From: Bacillota bacterium
GTDB taxonomy: Bacteria; Bacillota; Clostridia; Christensenellales; UMGS416
Direction of reading: 5' to 3'
Assembly: GCA_023398815.1 (NCBI GenBank)
Contig: JAEWRW010000020.1
Coordinates: 1 to 64,000, forward strand
DNA: 64,000 nucleotides
Below the pieces are notes generated by a model, which searched no databases, was not told the origin of the DNA, and saw only the letters and a list, made by a program, of their open reading frames with translations. Positions 24,993-32,861 of the stretch are shown here, one piece after another. The translations under genes were made by a program, and so were the position numbers. Each line of letters begins with the position of its first letter. Position 1 is the stretch's first letter.

Positions 24993-25559
24993 ATGACGAA
25001 ATACATTGGACTGATCGTCGTCCTGCTTCCCCTTCTTGTCAAGTTTCTTGAGTGGCGGGAGAAGCGAAAGAAGGGCGAGACAAAACCCGAGAAGGAACCC
25101 ACGCTGGACCGCTCCCGTACGCTCTCGGGCCGTGTGCCCAATGCGCAGCCCCGCTCCTACCAGTGGGACAATGCCCCGCAGGATCTCTGGCCAAAGCTCG
25201 ACAGCCGCATGGCTGAGCAAGCCCGCCAGAGTGACGACGAGGAAGGCCTTCCATCCGACACCGAGGGTGGCCCCGCCGCTGTGGCACCGGCCGCGCAGAC
25301 ATTGTCGCCGCTGCCGTCCTACGCTGCGGTCAGGGTTGGGCAGTCAGCGTTTCGGGAACTTCAGCCCATGGGCACGGGCGTGGCGGAGCAACCCTACGAC
25401 ACCCAGCGTGCCTATGAACGTAACCTCAACCGCCGCCACCAGCCCACCGCTTGGCGCATCGGCCAGTCACTTTCCACCGCCGAGGGCATGGCCCAGGCCG
25501 TGGTGATGGCCGAGGTGCTGCAGAGCCGCGGCGGCAGAAGGAGAGCGGAATGGCGCTGA
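24993..25559 (+). CDS. Unknown protein with N-terminal membrane anchor
   Basis: 188 residues from the ATG at 24993 (an alternative GTG lies at 24984). One hydrophobic segment (about 4-17) is followed by basic residues and a long low-complexity region rich in Ala, Pro, Gln, Glu and Arg. No domain is recognised. It lies between floA and the LytTR regulator, whose start codon is inside its last 10 bases, so it belongs to the same operon. A role linking FloA with the two-component system is conceivable but unsupported by homology. Confidence 0.6.
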   Translation: MTKYIGLIVVLLPLLVKFLEWREKRKKGETKPEKEPTLDRSRTLSGRVPNAQPRSYQWDNAPQDLWPKLDSRMAEQARQSDDEEGLPSDTEGGPAAVAPAAQTLSPLPSYAAVRVGQSAFRELQPMGTGVAEQPYDTQRAYERNLNRRHQPTAWRIGQSLSTAEGMAQAVVMAEVLQSRGGRRRAEWR

Positions 25560-26308
25560 TCCGGGTGCTGATTGCCGACGACGAGCCGGGCATGCGTCTG
25601 GTGCTTCGCAAGATCATCGAGCGGGTCGAAGGCTTTGCCGTATGTGCCGAGGCCACCAACGGCCGGGAGGCGCTTGAGCTCTTTGAGCGCGAGCGCCCCC
25701 AGGTCGTTTTCCTGGATGTGGAGATGGGCGAGGTGTCGGGCATCGATTGTGCCCGGCAGATTGCCGACACCGACCCACTGGTGCGTATCCTCTTTGCCAC
25801 CGCCCACGAGAAATACTGGCGCGAGGCTTTTGAGGTCTACGCCTTTGACTACCTTATCAAGCCCTTCAAGGTGGAGCGGGTGACGGAGACGCTGGAGAAG
25901 CTGAAACGTCTGAGCGGCGAACACGCCATTCCGGCCCAGCAGCCCTCAGTCCAGCCTTCGCCAGCCAAAGGCGTCAAGAAGCTGATGCTGCGCCACAAGG
26001 ACGGCATCTCGCTCGTAGACACCGACGCCATTGTCCTCATCCAGCGGGAGGAGCGCAGCACCGTCATTGTGACGGCCGACGGAAAGCGCATTGTCACCAG
26101 CGATACCCTGGCCGAGCTTTACGAGCGGCTGGACAAAAATGTGTTCCTCCGCAGCCACAAATCCTATATAATCAACCTGACCATGGTCTACGAGGTGTAC
26201 CCTTACGGGCGGTGGACCTACATCGCCCGCCTGCGCAACACCGACCTGGACGCCCTCATCACCCACGAGAAGTTCGAGGAGATGGAGACGATGCTGTCCG
26301 GCGGCTGA
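25550..26308 (+). CDS. LytTR-family response regulator
   Basis: 252 residues from the ATG at 25550 after GAAGGAGAG. The receiver domain (3-120) has DDE acidic pocket residues, phospho-acceptor Asp in VVFLDVEMG, and the conserved lysine in YLIKPFK. The C-terminal LytTR DNA-binding domain (about 145-250) contains 'FLRSHKSYIINLTMVYEV', a standard signature. It is the likely partner of the Spo0B-type kinase encoded upstream. Typical targets are surface, autolysin or peptide genes. Confidence 0.92.
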   Translation: MALIRVLIADDEPGMRLVLRKIIERVEGFAVCAEATNGREALELFERERPQVVFLDVEMGEVSGIDCARQIADTDPLVRILFATAHEKYWREAFEVYAFDYLIKPFKVERVTETLEKLKRLSGEHAIPAQQPSVQPSPAKGVKKLMLRHKDGISLVDTDAIVLIQREERSTVIVTADGKRIVTSDTLAELYERLDKNVFLRSHKSYIINLTMVYEVYPYGRWTYIARLRNTDLDALITHEKFEEMETMLSGG

Positions 26309-26336
26309 CCATGAGACCAAGTGGGAGCTTTCCGGT

Positions 26337-27377
26337 GTGACAAAAGTATGGACAGTCAACCAAACAGCCATTGACGAAGCCGCCGCCCTGCTCAAAGCCG
26401 GGGCGGTGGTGGCTTTTCCTACGGAGACGGTGTACGGCCTGGGGGCCAATGGGCTCGACCGCGACGCGGTGCTGGCCATCTTTGCCGCCAAGGGCCGGCC
26501 GGCGGACAACCCGCTCATCCAGCACGTGGCCGACCCCGAGGGGCTCCATGCCCTGGTGCAAACGGTGCCCCCGGTGGCCCGCGCGTTGGCGGAGGCCTTC
26601 TGGCCCGGCCCGCTGACGCTGGTGCTGCCAGCGCGAGAACTTGTGCCGTTGGAGGCGCGTGGGGGCCTGCCCACGGTCGGGGTGCGGTGCCCGGCCCACC
26701 CCTGGGCCCGGCGGCTCATCGAAGCCTGTGGGTTTCCCATCGCCGCGCCCAGCGCCAACCGCAGCGGGCGGCCCAGCCCCACCACCGCCCAGGCGGTGCT
26801 GGAGGACATGGAGGGGCGCATCCCGCTCATTCTGGATGGCGGCCCCTGCGCAGTGGGGTTGGAGTCCACGGTGGTGGGCTTTCAGGGTGGGGTGCCGGTG
26901 GTGCTGCGCCCCGGTGGCGTCACCCCCGCGCAGATAGAGGCCGTGGCAGGCGCGGTGCGGGTGGACGACGCCGTGCTGCATCAGTTGGCCGAGGGGGCGG
27001 TGGCCGCCTCCCCGGGTATGAAGTATCGCCACTACGCCCCGCAGGCGCGGGTGACCGTGGTGGACGGCTCAGTGGAGGGCAGGACGCGACGCATCTGCGC
27101 GCTCTATGATAGTGTTCTGGCTACCGGCGGCAACCCGGCCATCCTGGCCGCAGCTGCCAACGCCGGGCGCTACGGCAGCCGCGCGGTGTACTCCATGGGG
27201 CAGGACGATGCCGACCAGGCCGCCGCGCTCTTTGAGACCCTGCGGCGTCTGGACGCCGATGGTCGCACCGACGCCTTTGCCGAGGCACTGGAGCCATCGG
27301 GCTTGGGCTTGGCAGTGATGAACCGGCTGCTGCGGGCCGCCGGGTTCCGCGTGGTGCATGGGGAGGAGGAGCCATGA
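26337..27377 (+). CDS. sua5: L-threonylcarbamoyladenylate synthase
   Basis: 346 residues, GTG start. The N-terminal YrdC domain (10-210) has 'AFPTETVYGLGANGLD', KGRPADNPLIQH, SANRSGRPSPT and the SPGMKYRHYAP linker motif. A C-terminal Sua5 domain follows, as in YwlC. It makes threonylcarbamoyl-AMP, the first step of t6A37 modification of ANN-decoding tRNAs. The ywlE gene overlaps its last four bases, an arrangement also seen in Bacillus. Confidence 0.95.
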   Translation: MTKVWTVNQTAIDEAAALLKAGAVVAFPTETVYGLGANGLDRDAVLAIFAAKGRPADNPLIQHVADPEGLHALVQTVPPVARALAEAFWPGPLTLVLPARELVPLEARGGLPTVGVRCPAHPWARRLIEACGFPIAAPSANRSGRPSPTTAQAVLEDMEGRIPLILDGGPCAVGLESTVVGFQGGVPVVLRPGGVTPAQIEAVAGAVRVDDAVLHQLAEGAVAASPGMKYRHYAPQARVTVVDGSVEGRTRRICALYDSVLATGGNPAILAAAANAGRYGSRAVYSMGQDDADQAAALFETLRRLDADGRTDAFAEALEPSGLGLAVMNRLLRAAGFRVVHGEEEP

Positions 27378-27844
27378 CAACGACAATCCTGCTGGTGTGC
27401 ACCGGCAACACCTGCCGCAGCCCCATGGCCCAGGCCTTGTTGGGGCGGGAGCTCGCGGCGCGTAGCGTCACCGGGGTGGTGGTGGACTCCGCCGGCCTGG
27501 ACGCGTTGCCCGGCGACACCGCCTCTCGCCACGCCGTGGGTGCGATGGCCGCGCGGGGGCTCACCATTGCGGGCCGCCCGGCCAAACGGCTGGAAGCGGG
27601 GCTGGTGGCCAGTTCGACGGTGGTGCTCACGATGACCGAGCGGCATGCCCGGGCACTGCGCCAGCGGCTGCCCCAGCATTCCGACAGGATCCTGTCGCTG
27701 GGGGAGTACATCGGCACCGGCGAGGATGTGGCCGACCCCTACGGCGGCGGCGCGGCGGACTACGAACGCACGGCCCGGCAACTGGAACGCATGCTGAAAC
27801 GGGCCGCTGACCGCCTGTTGGCCGACGACACACCGCCGGTTTGA
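27374..27844 (+). CDS. ywlE: Low-molecular-weight phosphatase, YwlE-type
   Basis: 156 residues. The P-loop is CTGNTCRS with catalytic cysteine and arginine, and the acid loop is DPYGG. A threonine stands where protein-tyrosine phosphatases carry isoleucine or leucine (CxGNICRS); in YwlE this residue selects phospho-arginine. It is therefore predicted to be a protein arginine phosphatase, counteracting McsB. No mcsB is in this window. It overlaps sua5 by four bases (ATGA). Confidence 0.88.
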   Translation: MTTTILLVCTGNTCRSPMAQALLGRELAARSVTGVVVDSAGLDALPGDTASRHAVGAMAARGLTIAGRPAKRLEAGLVASSTVVLTMTERHARALRQRLPQHSDRILSLGEYIGTGEDVADPYGGGAADYERTARQLERMLKRAADRLLADDTPPV

Positions 27845-27903
27845 CCCTTCGCCCTTGAGAAACCTATCCTTTCGGCCTATACTGATTCCTGGAGAGTGAT
27901 ACC

Positions 27904-28962
27904 ATGGCAAAGCTCATCGCGGTCGGCATGTCCGGCGGCGTCGATTCGGCTGTGGCGGCGTGGCTCTTAAAAGAGCAGGGGCACGACGTCATCGGCATCT
28001 TCATGCGCAATTGGGAGGAAGAGGAGGACGGCGAGTGCACGGCCACCGCCGACTTCGACGACGTGCGCCGCTGCTGTGACCGGCTGAACATCCCCTATTA
28101 CAGCGTCAATTTCACCCGCCAATACTGGGACAGGGTGTTTGCCTATTTTCTGGAGGAATACCGGCAGGGCCGCACCCCCAACCCCGATGTGCTCTGCAAC
28201 CGGGAGATCAAATTCAAGGAACTGCTGGAGTTCGCCCACAAGATGGGGGCCGACGTGCTGGCGACCGGCCATTATGCCCGCATCACCCAGGGGGAACAGG
28301 GCTATGAACTGCGGAAGGCCGTGGATGGCAACAAGGACCAGTCCTACTTCCTGTGCCTGCTGGGGCAGGAGGCACTGGGCGCGGCCCGCTTCCCGCTGGG
28401 GGAGCTGACCAAGCCCGAGGTGCGTGCCATTGCCGCGCGGCTGCAGCTCCCGGTGGCGGAGAAAAAGGATTCCACCGGCATCTGCTTCATCGGCGAGCGG
28501 CGCTTTAAGGAGTTTCTGCAGCGGTATCTGCCGGCCCAGCCCGGGCCCATGGTCACTCCCGCGGGCGAGGTCATCGGCCATCACGACGGGCTCATGTACT
28601 ACACGCTGGGGCAGCGCAAGGGCCTTGGCATCGGCGGGCGGGGCACAGGGGAGCGTTGGTTTGTGGTGGCCAAGGAGCTTGCCACCAACACCTTGGTGGT
28701 GCAGCAGGGAGATAGCCCCCTGCTTTACACTGCCACCTGCCGCGTGGGGGACCTCAGCTTCATTGCGGGTGCCCCGCCTGCGTCGTCCTTTGACGGCGCT
28801 GCCAAGGTGCGCTACCGTCAACCCGACCAAGCCGTGCACGTGGAGCTCGACGGTGATGTGGCGCTTCTCACCTTCCGCGAGCCCCAGCGCGCGGTGACGC
28901 CGGGGCAGACGGCGGTTTTCTACCAGGGCGACCTGTGCCTGGGCGGCGGGACGATTCTGTGA
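27904..28962 (+). CDS. mnmA: tRNA 2-thiouridine(34) synthase MnmA
   Basis: 352 residues. The PP-loop motif SGGVDSAVAAWLL at the N-terminus, catalytic cysteines in 'PDVLCNREIKF' and 'TGICFIGERRF', and a C-terminal beta-barrel are all as expected. It thiolates U34 of Lys, Glu and Gln tRNAs. The start is ATG at 27904. No cysteine desulfurase gene is adjacent. Confidence 0.96.
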   Translation: MAKLIAVGMSGGVDSAVAAWLLKEQGHDVIGIFMRNWEEEEDGECTATADFDDVRRCCDRLNIPYYSVNFTRQYWDRVFAYFLEEYRQGRTPNPDVLCNREIKFKELLEFAHKMGADVLATGHYARITQGEQGYELRKAVDGNKDQSYFLCLLGQEALGAARFPLGELTKPEVRAIAARLQLPVAEKKDSTGICFIGERRFKEFLQRYLPAQPGPMVTPAGEVIGHHDGLMYYTLGQRKGLGIGGRGTGERWFVVAKELATNTLVVQQGDSPLLYTATCRVGDLSFIAGAPPASSFDGAAKVRYRQPDQAVHVELDGDVALLTFREPQRAVTPGQTAVFYQGDLCLGGGTIL

Positions 28963-28986
28963 GCAATCACATGAAGTGCATTTGAG

Positions 28987-29226
28987 GTGAGTTCTGATGC
29001 TGAAACGGAGAAGGATGACTGTTATGTCTTGCTCAACTTTGAGCGCATCGCATACAGGATCGGCAGTGCCAATTTTCTCTCTCCGGAGTTCATCAATCAA
29101 TTCGATGATATTCTTGTGTTTGATGGCGCCTTCCGCTGGACGTATTGCCACACGCATGAGGAGTATTGTGGGCCTTATTTCTACGGCAAGGGCAACACAT
29201 CCATTGAAAGCACTGCACAATACTAA
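28987..29226 (+). pseudogene. C-terminal fragment of a DUF4275-like protein
   Basis: An open frame of 79 codons whose product contains 'FLSPEFINQFDDILVFDGAF' followed by WTYCHTHEEYCGPYF. The WT...THE...GPYF ending resembles DUF4275 (YodH-like) proteins, recalled by pattern only. An in-frame stop lies just upstream and no N-terminal half is present, so it looks like a remnant. Base composition is lower in GC than its neighbours. A real small gene with a GTG start is possible but the ribosome site is weak. Confidence 0.4.
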
Positions 29227-29240
29227 ACCAAGATAAATGT

Positions 29241-29280
29241 AACACGCCGAATGCGGATATTTGCATTCGGCGTGTTTTGT
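29241..29280. terminator. Bidirectional terminator
   Basis: AACACGCCGAATGC (29241-29254) and GCATTCGGCGTGTT (29263-29276) form a perfect 14-bp stem ending in TTTT, between convergent transcripts. Confidence 0.85.
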
Positions 29281-29312
29281 CAGTGTTCCGGTCGTTTCTA
29301 CGCGCGCTGTTG

Positions 29313-30404
29313 CTACACCATCTTGCCGAAGATCATTCGCCCGGCGGAGGTCTGCAGGGAGCTCGTCACGGTGATCTGCACGGCCTCGTCGATGTAGCGG
29401 GAGCCGCCCTCCACCACGATCATCGTACCATCCTCCAGGTAGGCGACGCCCTGTCCCTGTTCCTTGCCGGGTTTGACGATCTTGACGGACATGTACTCCC
29501 CAGGCAGGGCGATGGGCTTGACGGCGTTGGAGAGTTCGTTGATGTTGAGCACGCTGATGTTCTGCACCTTGGCAACCTTGTTGAGGTTGTAGTCGTTGGT
29601 GATGACCTTCGCGCCGATCTCAGCGGCCATCTTCAGCAGCTTGCTGTCCACGTCGGCCAGCTCGGGGTAGTCGCGGCTCATTACCTCTACGGGGCGGGCC
29701 AGCTCGTTTTGCAGCCGCGCCAGGATGTCGAGCCCCCGGCGTCCGCGGGAGCGTTTCAGGTCGTCTTCGGAGTCGGACACCGCCCGCAGTTCATCGAGCA
29801 CGAAGCCCGGCACAATGAGGCGGCCCTCCAGGAACCCGGCCTTGCAGATCTCATAGACCCGGCCGTCGATGATGACCGAAGTGTCCAGCAGCTTGCGCGA
29901 CAGTTCCTCACCGTCACCGCCAGCCATGGGCCCTTTGCCGTCACGGCCGGCAGTGCGGCGCAGCAGCGCCAGCAGGTTGAATTCCTCCCGCCGGTGGACG
30001 GCCAGCGTCATGCCATAGTAGCCCAGCACCACATAGACCAAGATGGAGAGCGTCACCGCCAGCCACTGGAAGGGGATGAGCGTGATGAGCTGCCCCAGCA
30101 GGAAGGCGATGACGAGCCCCACGATGAGACCCAGCAACCCCGCCAAGATGTCGGCCATGGGCCGCGTGCGCAGGAACTCCTCCGTGCGGTCAAAGAGCCG
30201 GGTGACCATGGGGGAGAGTAGGAAGAACGACACCGCACCCGTCAGAGAAAACAGAATGTATGAGAGCAGGATGAGCCAGAAGGGCAGCGGGTGGCTGTCG
30301 GTCACAACGTTGAGCTCGGTGAGCGCGTGCAGGGCAAAGGCGACCAGCGCTGCGCCCACCGACGCGCCGATCAGGGTCAAGATGACCCTCAGTATCTTTC
30401 GCAT
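29313..30404 (-). CDS. yacL: PIN/TRAM-domain membrane protein (YacL family)
   Basis: 363 residues. Four membrane segments occupy the first 140 residues. A PIN ribonuclease-like domain (about 170-290) carries acidic residues in LLDTSVIIDGR, VLDELR and ITNDYNLNK. A C-terminal TRAM domain (about 300-360) is expected to bind RNA. ATG at 30404 follows GAGGAGG. The -10 box TATAAT sits at 30445-30440. The family is conserved in Firmicutes near DNA-repair gene radA, which is also close here. Confidence 0.92.
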   Translation of the reverse strand: MRKILRVILTLIGASVGAALVAFALHALTELNVVTDSHPLPFWLILLSYILFSLTGAVSFFLLSPMVTRLFDRTEEFLRTRPMADILAGLLGLIVGLVIAFLLGQLITLIPFQWLAVTLSILVYVVLGYYGMTLAVHRREEFNLLALLRRTAGRDGKGPMAGGDGEELSRKLLDTSVIIDGRVYEICKAGFLEGRLIVPGFVLDELRAVSDSEDDLKRSRGRRGLDILARLQNELARPVEVMSRDYPELADVDSKLLKMAAEIGAKVITNDYNLNKVAKVQNISVLNINELSNAVKPIALPGEYMSVKIVKPGKEQGQGVAYLEDGTMIVVEGGSRYIDEAVQITVTSSLQTSAGRMIFGKMV

Positions 30405-30473
30405 AGCATCCTCCTCGGTCGGTATGCTCAGGTTTCCTCATTATAGCATGGCGGTCCAGAGGGATTGTGAACT

Positions 30474-31475
30474 TTATTTGACATTTCGACAAACAAAGAC
30501 AGACGCCTTTTTGCCGCTGACCAGCACATCCAGCCGCTCGTCGATGGCAAACCCCAGCTTGAGGGCGTTCTCGGCTTCCTTCTTAAGGGCCGTGAGCAGC
30601 ACCAGGCGGCCATCGCGGCGCAGCACCCGGCGTGCCTCGGCAAAGAACCGGCCATAGAAGGCACCGGGGTTCTCCAGCGGCTCAAACTGCCCCCACGGCG
30701 GGTCGGTCACGATGACGTCCACACTGCCGGAGGGTACCTTGTCGCCCATTTCACGCGCGTCCATGGCGAGTACCCGGGTCGTACCGCTGGCCAGAGCCTG
30801 CAGCTGGGCCGTCGGGCGGATGTCCCCCGCCACGATGGAGGCGGCTGGAGCAGCCAGCCGCGCCTTCACGATGCCGCCATAGCCGGCAAAGGGATCGAGG
30901 AACGAGTCGGTTGGCTTGGGGTTGGAAAGGCGGCACAGCATGTGCGCGATGTCCGGGCGCAGTTCGCCGGGGTTCAGCTCCTTTGCTGTGTCCTTGTGCT
31001 GGGTCAGGCGCATCAGCAGGAAACCGATGCCCTCCCGCCGGTAGAGGAACCAGAACTCCACATCCGGCCGAGCCCGCTCGGGCGTGAGGCCCGAGGACAG
31101 GGTCAGAAACTCCTCGGCCTTGGCCATGGTCTTGAGGCCAGCGTGGGCCAGGGTGCCCTCAATCATGAACATGGCACGGAAGCCGGTGGCCTTGGCTGGC
31201 AGATGGGCCATCAGCGTTTCGCTATCCACCCCGCGCTGGGTAGCCAGGCGCACCATCTCCTGCAGCGGGTCGCGGTTGGCCCGGGGGAAGGTCGTCAGGC
31301 ACAGGAACGAGTTATTAAACCAGCGGGGGAATTGTTTGATGGGCGCGCCGCTGCGGCGGTACTCCACCGCGCCCTCCAGCACCCGCATCACCTGGGTGCC
31401 GGGCAGGTCGCGCTGTATGAGGCCATCGATGGCGGGTTCAAACCCCGAGGCGAAGGTGGAATAGTAAAGAGGCAT
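30474..31475 (-). CDS. Trm11-like methyltransferase
   Basis: 333 residues. A C-terminal Rossmann methyltransferase domain contains DPFAGYGGIVKARL (motif I) and TDPPWGQF (motif IV), the catalytic DPPW typical of amino-methyltransferases acting on RNA or DNA. The N-terminal 150 residues resemble neither a target-recognition domain nor an obvious THUMP domain. Because of this and its stand-alone position, a tRNA or rRNA guanine/adenine N-methyltransferase is likelier than a restriction-modification enzyme. GGAGGGA precedes the ATG. It lies 30 bases downstream of radA. Confidence 0.72.
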   Translation of the reverse strand: MPLYYSTFASGFEPAIDGLIQRDLPGTQVMRVLEGAVEYRRSGAPIKQFPRWFNNSFLCLTTFPRANRDPLQEMVRLATQRGVDSETLMAHLPAKATGFRAMFMIEGTLAHAGLKTMAKAEEFLTLSSGLTPERARPDVEFWFLYRREGIGFLLMRLTQHKDTAKELNPGELRPDIAHMLCRLSNPKPTDSFLDPFAGYGGIVKARLAAPAASIVAGDIRPTAQLQALASGTTRVLAMDAREMGDKVPSGSVDVIVTDPPWGQFEPLENPGAFYGRFFAEARRVLRRDGRLVLLTALKKEAENALKLGFAIDERLDVLVSGKKASVFVCRNVK

Positions 31476-31505
31476 GGTGTCCCTCCTGTGTTTGTGTTTG
31501 GGTGT

Positions 31506-32861
31506 TCAGGCCAGCAGGCCCAGAGCCATGGAGACGGTGTCCACCCCAACGAGCTCGATGCCGTCGGGGGTGGCGAGCCCCTTGAGGTTGCGCCGGGGCA
31601 GAACGATGGTGGTGAAGCCGGACTTGACACACTCGGCCACCCGCAGGTCGGCCCGGCCCACCGGGCGTACCTCGCCGGTCAGGCCCACCTCGCCAAAGAC
31701 GGCGACGCCGTCGGGCAGGGCATGGCCCCGCAGGCTGGAGGCCAGCGCCAGCGCGATGCCCAAGTCGATGGCCGGTTCGTCCAGCTTCAGCCCGCCGGCC
31801 ACATTGACGTAGGCGTCCTGGTCGTAGAGCCGCAGGCCCGCCCGCTTCTCCAGCACGGCGATGAGCAATGCCATCCGGTTGTAGTCAACGCCAGTGGCCA
31901 TGCGCCGCGGTGTGCCAAAGGACGTGCTGCTGACCAGCGCCTGCAGCTCCACCAGCACCGGGCGGGTGCCCTCCACGCTGGCCACCACGATGGAGCCGGC
32001 GCTGTTGGCCCGCTCGCTCAGCAGAAGCTCGGAGGGATTGGTGATCTCGACCATGCCGGCCTCCTGCATCTCAAAAAGGCCGATCTCGTTAGTGGAGCCG
32101 TAGCGGTTTTTGACGGCGCGCAGCATCCGGTAGGCGTGCATGTTGTCGCCCTCAAAGCTCAGCACCGTGTCCACCATGTGCTCCAGCACCCGGGGGCCGG
32201 CCAGCGTGCCCGCCTTGGTGACGTGGCCCACCAGCAGCACCGGGATGCCCCGTTCTTTGGCCAGCTGCATGAAGCTGGCGGCCGACTCCCGCACCTGGGT
32301 GACCGAGCCGGCCGAGGAGCTCATGCCGGTGCGGTACATGGTCTGGATGGAGTCGATGACGATGACGGCGGGCTGCACCCGGTCAATCTGCAACAGGATG
32401 CGTTCCACGCTTGTTTCGGCCAACAGACGCAGATTGCGGCTGCTGGCGCCCAAACGCCGTGCCCGCAGGGCGATCTGCCGCAGCGACTCCTCGCCGGAGA
32501 CATAGAGCACAAGCTGCCCCTGCTGGGCGATGTACTCGGTGGCCTGCAGCAACAGGGTGGACTTGCCGATGCCTGGGTCGCCGCCCACCAGCACCAGGGA
32601 GCCCTGCACCAGCCCGCCGCCCAGCACCCGATCGAGCTCGCCAAAGCCGGTCATGGTGCGGTGGAAGTCCTCCATGGGTACATCGGGCAGGGGGAGCGGG
32701 TCAGCCCCGGCTAGCGGGGCGACCGGGGCGGCGGAGGGAGCCTTTTCGGCCACCTCTTCCATCATGGTGTTCCACGCGCCGCAACCAGGGCAGCGGCCCA
32801 CCCATTTTCGGCTCTCTGCCCCGCACTCGCTGCACAGGAAGACCGTCTTTGCGCTGCTCAT
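31506..32861 (-). CDS. radA: DNA repair protein RadA
   Basis: 451 residues from the ATG at 32861. A C4 zinc finger CSECGAESRKWVGRCPGCG is at residues 10-28. Walker A is GGDPGIGKSTLLLQ, and the RadA-specific KNRYGST follows. A Lon-like C-terminal domain completes the protein. It drives branch migration of recombination intermediates. The start overlaps the stop of the upstream gene as ATGA, indicating translational coupling with the propeller-like protein. Confidence 0.95.
   Translation of the reverse strand: MSSAKTVFLCSECGAESRKWVGRCPGCGAWNTMMEEVAEKAPSAAPVAPLAGADPLPLPDVPMEDFHRTMTGFGELDRVLGGGLVQGSLVLVGGDPGIGKSTLLLQATEYIAQQGQLVLYVSGEESLRQIALRARRLGASSRNLRLLAETSVERILLQIDRVQPAVIVIDSIQTMYRTGMSSSAGSVTQVRESAASFMQLAKERGIPVLLVGHVTKAGTLAGPRVLEHMVDTVLSFEGDNMHAYRMLRAVKNRYGSTNEIGLFEMQEAGMVEITNPSELLLSERANSAGSIVVASVEGTRPVLVELQALVSSTSFGTPRRMATGVDYNRMALLIAVLEKRAGLRLYDQDAYVNVAGGLKLDEPAIDLGIALALASSLRGHALPDGVAVFGEVGLTGEVRPVGRADLRVAECVKSGFTTIVLPRRNLKGLATPDGIELVGVDTVSMALGLLA

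Noticed and set aside
30942..32714. 590-codon plus-strand open frame opposite radA and the methyltransferase gene
   Set aside because: Antisense shadow with no recognisable motif; radA motifs on the minus strand are decisive.
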